From Leptospiraceae bacterium (GTDB taxonomy: Bacteria; Spirochaetota; Leptospiria; Leptospirales; Leptonemataceae): a stretch of DNA of 42,848 bases. The position numbers were made by a program, and so were the translations under genes. The notes beneath the pieces were generated by a model. It was not told the DNA's origin. It saw only the letters and a list, made by a program, of their open reading frames with translations, and ran no database searches. Each line of letters starts with the position of its first letter. Position 1 is the stretch's first letter. This document shows, one piece after another, positions 39,756 through 42,848 of the stretch. The stretch lies in contig JAGRNE010000002.1 in NCBI GenBank assembly GCA_020440915.1, positions 1 to 42,848 on the forward strand. Reading direction: 5' to 3'.

Positions 39756-40721
39756 TTAAGCAGTGGCCTTTTGTTCGTCTAATGAAATTTCTTTCACGAT
39801 TTTATAGTATTCTTGAATTTGCTGTTGATTCAGCGTTGTTTTCTTCATTCGGTGGATGGGTCGCACCTCCCGATCGCAGAAGAATTCTCCAGAAGCAGCC
39901 AGATTCGGTCTGCAGCAAAGATAGAGAATGGTATCGGCCCCTTGCTCCGGCGTTCGCAGAAATGGGGCAGTGATGGTTCGAAAGAGCGGAAGACTCTGCT
40001 TCACAGAATTGGTGTCGGCCCAGCCAGGATGCATGCTGTTAACCTTGATGGAAGTATCCTTCCAGAGCTCTGCCCATCGCTTCGTCAGCAGGACCTCGCC
40101 CCTCTTGGTTTCTGCATAGGCAAGCACTCCGTCGTACGGCCGATTCTGCCAGAGTAGATCCTCGAAATGAATGGAAGCCAGATACATTCCGCCGGAGGAA
40201 ACCTGAATTACGCGCGCATCCGGGGATGCCTGGAGCAGAGGAAAGAGCATCTCGTTGATCAAGAAAGGGGCGCGGATGTTTACAGCAAAGGTCATCTCCA
40301 GGCCATCGGGCGCTTCATTCCTTTCGTTCAAGAGAACGCCGGCATTGTTCACCAGCATATCCAGACGATCATGGGACTGTCTGAAGCCTTCCAGAAAATC
40401 CTGAAGGGCCGCCGCATCCGCCAGATCCACAATATGTAACTCTGCGCTGCCAGGAACAGAACCCCGCATCATGGACTCATAGGCTTTGCCTGCCCGCTCG
40501 GCATTTCTGCAAACCATGTGCACCCGGGCTCCTCGGGCCAGCAGACCTTCCGTAACGGCCCGCCCAATGCCCTGGTTGGCGCCGGTCACCAGGGCCCTCC
40601 TGCCGGAAAGGTCCACATCGGTATCCGATTTTTTCCATCCCAGCTTTCTCAAGTGATATCCGGTGGCATCGTAGCCGGGAAATACCATCCAATCCAGGGC
40701 GCGGTCCAGAAATGAAGACAT
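39756..40721 (-). CDS. Short-chain dehydrogenase/reductase, DHRS12-like
   Basis: 321 residues. Rossmann fold with [10 protein letters not shown] near 48-57, NNAGVLL, '[18 protein letters not shown]' and the catalytic Y-x-x-x-K in YAETKRGE. '[18 protein letters not shown]' is the substrate-side loop typical of the DHRS12/retinol-dehydrogenase-like subgroup. It probably oxidises or reduces a lipid or retinoid-like substrate with NAD(P). It is divergent from the GMC flavoprotein (87 bp), a common pairing in lipid metabolism, which is only suggestive. Confidence 0.9.
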   Translation of the reverse strand: MSSFLDRALDWMVFPGYDATGYHLRKLGWKKSDTDVDLSGRRALVTGANQGIGRAVTEGLLARGARVHMVCRNAERAGKAYESMMRGSVPGSAELHIVDLADAAALQDFLEGFRQSHDRLDMLVNNAGVLLNERNEAPDGLEMTFAVNIRAPFLINEMLFPLLQASPDARVIQVSSGGMYLASIHFEDLLWQNRPYDGVLAYAETKRGEVLLTKRWAELWKDTSIKVNSMHPGWADTNSVKQSLPLFRTITAPFLRTPEQGADTILYLCCRPNLAASGEFFCDREVRPIHRMKKTTLNQQQIQEYYKIVKEISLDEQKATA

Positions 40722-40808
40722 GCTGGAAATATAATAAAAGATGACGCAGGCGTCAGGAAAATTGCTGGCATCCAGGTCCGGCCCGGTCTATGCTTGGTCG
40801 GGGGAAAC

Positions 40809-42479
40809 ATGAACGAGAACTCATTTGATTTTGATTATGTGGTCATTGGCTCCGGATTCGGCGGAAGCGTTTCGGCCATGCGATTGGCCCAAAAAGGCTA
40901 CCGGGTGGCCGTTCTGGAAGCGGGCAAGAGATACCGGGATGAGGATTATGCGAAGACCAACTGGAGAATGAATAAGTTCCTCTGGATGCCTAAGCTGTTC
41001 TGCTATGGAATCCAGCGAATTTCGCTGTTGCGTGATGTGCTGGTGCTCTCCGGCGCCGGCGTAGGCGGTGGTAGTCTGGTGTATGCAAATACACTGTACG
41101 TTCCCCTGCCTCAGTTTTTCCAGCATCCTACGGTGCAAAAGATGGGCGGAGAAAACGGACTCACTCCCTTCTATGATATTGCGAAGCGAATGCTGGGTGT
41201 AGAGACCAATCCAAAGCTATGGGAGGCCGATGACCTGCTGAAGGATACAGCCTCGGATATGGGATTTGGCGATACCTTTAAGCCCACGCCAGCCGGCGTC
41301 TTCTTTGGAGAAGCAGGCAAGACAGTCCCTGATCCATACTTTGGCGGCGAAGGCCCGGAACGCACCGGCTGTAACTATTGCGGCGGCTGCATGGTGGGTT
41401 GTCGCTACAATGCAAAAAACACACTGGATAAGAATTATCTGTACTTTGCGGAGAAGCTGGGAGCGCAAATCTTTCCCGAAACCACAGTAATGCGCATTAC
41501 TCCTCTTTCCCAGGATGGGTCCGAAGGATACGAAATTCGCACACGTTCCACTACTGGCCTTTTTGGCGCGCCTCATAAAACTTTTCGCACAAAGGGCGTG
41601 GTCCTTTCAGCGGGCGTTCTTGGAACGCTGAAGCTGCTTCTGAAGCATAAACAAAATGGCTGGCTACCCGGACTTTCACCCAGCCTGGGGGATGTGGTAC
41701 GAACCAACAGCGAAGCTCTGATCGGCGTCTCCTCGTTGGACAGGAAACATGATTTCTCCAGAGGCATCGCCATCACATCCAGCGTTTATCCGGATGCGGA
41801 CACGCACATTGAGCCGGTTCGCTATCCCAAAGGCTCCGATGCCATGAACTTCCTGGCGGCGCCAGTGCTGGTAGACGGAGGGGGCAAGATTCCCCGACAA
41901 GTACGATTCTTCCTGGGATTACTTCGGCATCCCATTCGCGCTATTCGCCTGTTGATTCCCTTTGGATTCGCGAAGAAAAGCATTATCCTGCTGGTTATGC
42001 AGTCTTCGGACAACTACATCCGAATTCTGCGAAAACGCAGATGGTTCTGGCCATTTACGAAGACCATCACCAGTCGTCAGGATCATGACAACAAAATCCC
42101 AACCTACATACCCATCGCAAATGAATTTGCTCGCAGGCTGGCCCGGAAGATCAAGGGCGTGGCGCGATCCAGCATCAATGAAGTGATCCTGGACATCCCT
42201 TCGACAGCCCATGTTCTGGGCGGCGCCTGCATTTCAGAATCCAAAGAGCAGGGAGTCATTGATCTGGAAAACCGGGTTCATGGTTACAAAAACTTCATCG
42301 TCTGCGATGGATCCATGATTCCCGCCAACCTGGGAGTAAATCCCAGTCTGACCATTACAGCCCTGAGCGAAAGGGCCATGAGTATGGTGCCTCCGAAAGA
42401 GAGTCATCATACCTTCCAGTTTGAAAAAAACTGGGGAGTGGAAAAGACGCTGACTACTGCCGGCCCAGGTCATAGCTGA
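40809..42479 (+). CDS. GMC-type FAD oxidoreductase (cholesterol-oxidase-like)
   Basis: 556 residues from the ATG with GGGGG upstream. FAD-binding [14 protein letters not shown] near 15-28 and 'VLEAGKRY'; '[21 protein letters not shown]' is the GMC signature region, and '[25 protein letters not shown]' the C-terminal flavin motif. A Cys cluster [18 protein letters not shown] recalls an Fe-S or zinc site seen in this oxidoreductase branch. The family oxidises alcohols such as sterols or long-chain lipids. The substrate is unknown here. Confidence 0.9.
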   Translation: MNENSFDFDYVVIGSGFGGSVSAMRLAQKGYRVAVLEAGKRYRDEDYAKTNWRMNKFLWMPKLFCYGIQRISLLRDVLVLSGAGVGGGSLVYANTLYVPLPQFFQHPTVQKMGGENGLTPFYDIAKRMLGVETNPKLWEADDLLKDTASDMGFGDTFKPTPAGVFFGEAGKTVPDPYFGGEGPERTGCNYCGGCMVGCRYNAKNTLDKNYLYFAEKLGAQIFPETTVMRITPLSQDGSEGYEIRTRSTTGLFGAPHKTFRTKGVVLSAGVLGTLKLLLKHKQNGWLPGLSPSLGDVVRTNSEALIGVSSLDRKHDFSRGIAITSSVYPDADTHIEPVRYPKGSDAMNFLAAPVLVDGGGKIPRQVRFFLGLLRHPIRAIRLLIPFGFAKKSIILLVMQSSDNYIRILRKRRWFWPFTKTITSRQDHDNKIPTYIPIANEFARRLARKIKGVARSSINEVILDIPSTAHVLGGACISESKEQGVIDLENRVHGYKNFIVCDGSMIPANLGVNPSLTITALSERAMSMVPPKESHHTFQFEKNWGVEKTLTTAGPGHS

Positions 42480-42572
42480 TACAGCTGACCTGGCGGCTAC
42501 GGAGCCCTCCGGCGCTCCGAGGCTCGATATTGCAGCGCGGAAAATCGGAAGTGAGGGAACTGCGTTGGGGCA

Positions 42573-42848
42573 TCAGGCATCCGGGCCGTGGATCATTCGC
42601 ATGAAGATGGCTTTCCAGACTTTGCGATTCTTTTCCGGCATCTGAGGGGATGGGTAGATGTATCTTGTGTCCAGGATTTCATTCTCCCCGCTACGAATGA
42701 TCCCCAGGTAATCCATGGCAGGACGATCGCCGCAACCGGCATGCCTCCCTTCCAGAAAGATGACCCCGGGTTTCATTTCCTGGAAATCGAAGTACGGGTC
42801 CTTGCAATGTTCCATGATCTTTTTCTTTCTATGTTCCAGAAATCCGCG
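42573..42848 (-). CDS. Hypothetical protein, N-terminus outside window
   Basis: The frame is open from the right window edge to the stop at 42573, giving at least 91 C-terminal residues. Visible sequence includes 'DPYFDFQEMKPGVIFLEGRHAGCGDRPAMDYLGII' and 'DTRYIYPSPQMPEKNRKVWKAIFMRMIHG'. Codon usage and amino-acid mix look real, but I do not recognise a family. An internal Met at 42815 should not be taken as the start, because the sequence upstream continues in frame. Confidence 0.55.
   Translation of the reverse strand, partial: RGFLEHRKKKIMEHCKDPYFDFQEMKPGVIFLEGRHAGCGDRPAMDYLGIIRSGENEILDTRYIYPSPQMPEKNRKVWKAIFMRMIHGPDA

Overview
The window looks like chromosome from a moderately GC-rich (roughly 53%, judged by eye) Gram-negative spirochaete of the Leptospirales, most like Leptonema or Turneriella. 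The clues are many lipoproteins with relaxed spirochaete-type lipoboxes, a heme locus with HmuY- and HmuR-like surface proteins, and clade II (Sec/lipoprotein) denitrification genes. The taxon is an inference from style and content, not a match I could compute.

Positions 1-18,510 form a denitrification island. From the left on the minus strand: a lipoprotein cut by the window edge (possibly SCO-like), a formylglycine-generating-enzyme-like protein, a copper nitrite reductase fused to cytochrome c (NirK), a TlpA-like thioredoxin, a monoheme cytochrome, a Met-rich outer-membrane-type gene split by an in-frame amber codon, and a small His/Cys-rich protein. NorE- and NorF-like genes (5836-6680, plus) follow. 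Next is an ATGA-coupled minus-strand operon (9630-6707) with two DUF2249 proteins, a 12-TM heme-copper-oxidase-like protein and a MIP18-type Fe-S factor, divergent from a hemerythrin gene. The nos operon (18411-11238, minus) encodes a cytochrome c lipoprotein, NosZ, a membrane protein, NosL, NosD, NosF, NosY and a thioredoxin, and is followed by a Crp/FNR-family regulator (Dnr-like).

Six FNR/DNR-type boxes (TTGAT-N4-ATCAA) punctuate this island. Each has a TAnnnT-type -10 hexamer 21-23 nt downstream, the geometry of a class II activated promoter; one box is bidirectional. One of these promoters drives no gene: it sits in a convergent intergenic gap and points at a strong intrinsic terminator about 120 nt away. 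I predict a nitrogen-oxide- or anaerobiosis-induced small RNA there, which is the most novel item in the window.

Positions 18,700-28,600 are ordinary chromosome: a DUF4168 protein, a 3D-domain protein, an outer-membrane beta-barrel, seryl-tRNA synthetase, a polytopic membrane protein, a TatD nuclease, the CstA pyruvate/peptide transporter and a thioesterase. Non-coding stretches here carry short tandem repeats with 10-bp and 20-bp periods.

Positions 28,816-38,560 form a heme-acquisition locus: ExbB-ExbD-TonB, a lipoprotein, HmuT, HmuU, an HmuV-HmuS fusion with an internal ribosome binding site, HmuY and a TonB-dependent heme receptor. The exbB and hmuT upstream regions share a near-identical 18-bp word. 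The right end holds a hybrid histidine kinase that lacks the phosphoacceptor histidine, a short-chain dehydrogenase, a GMC-type flavoprotein and a gene cut by the window edge.
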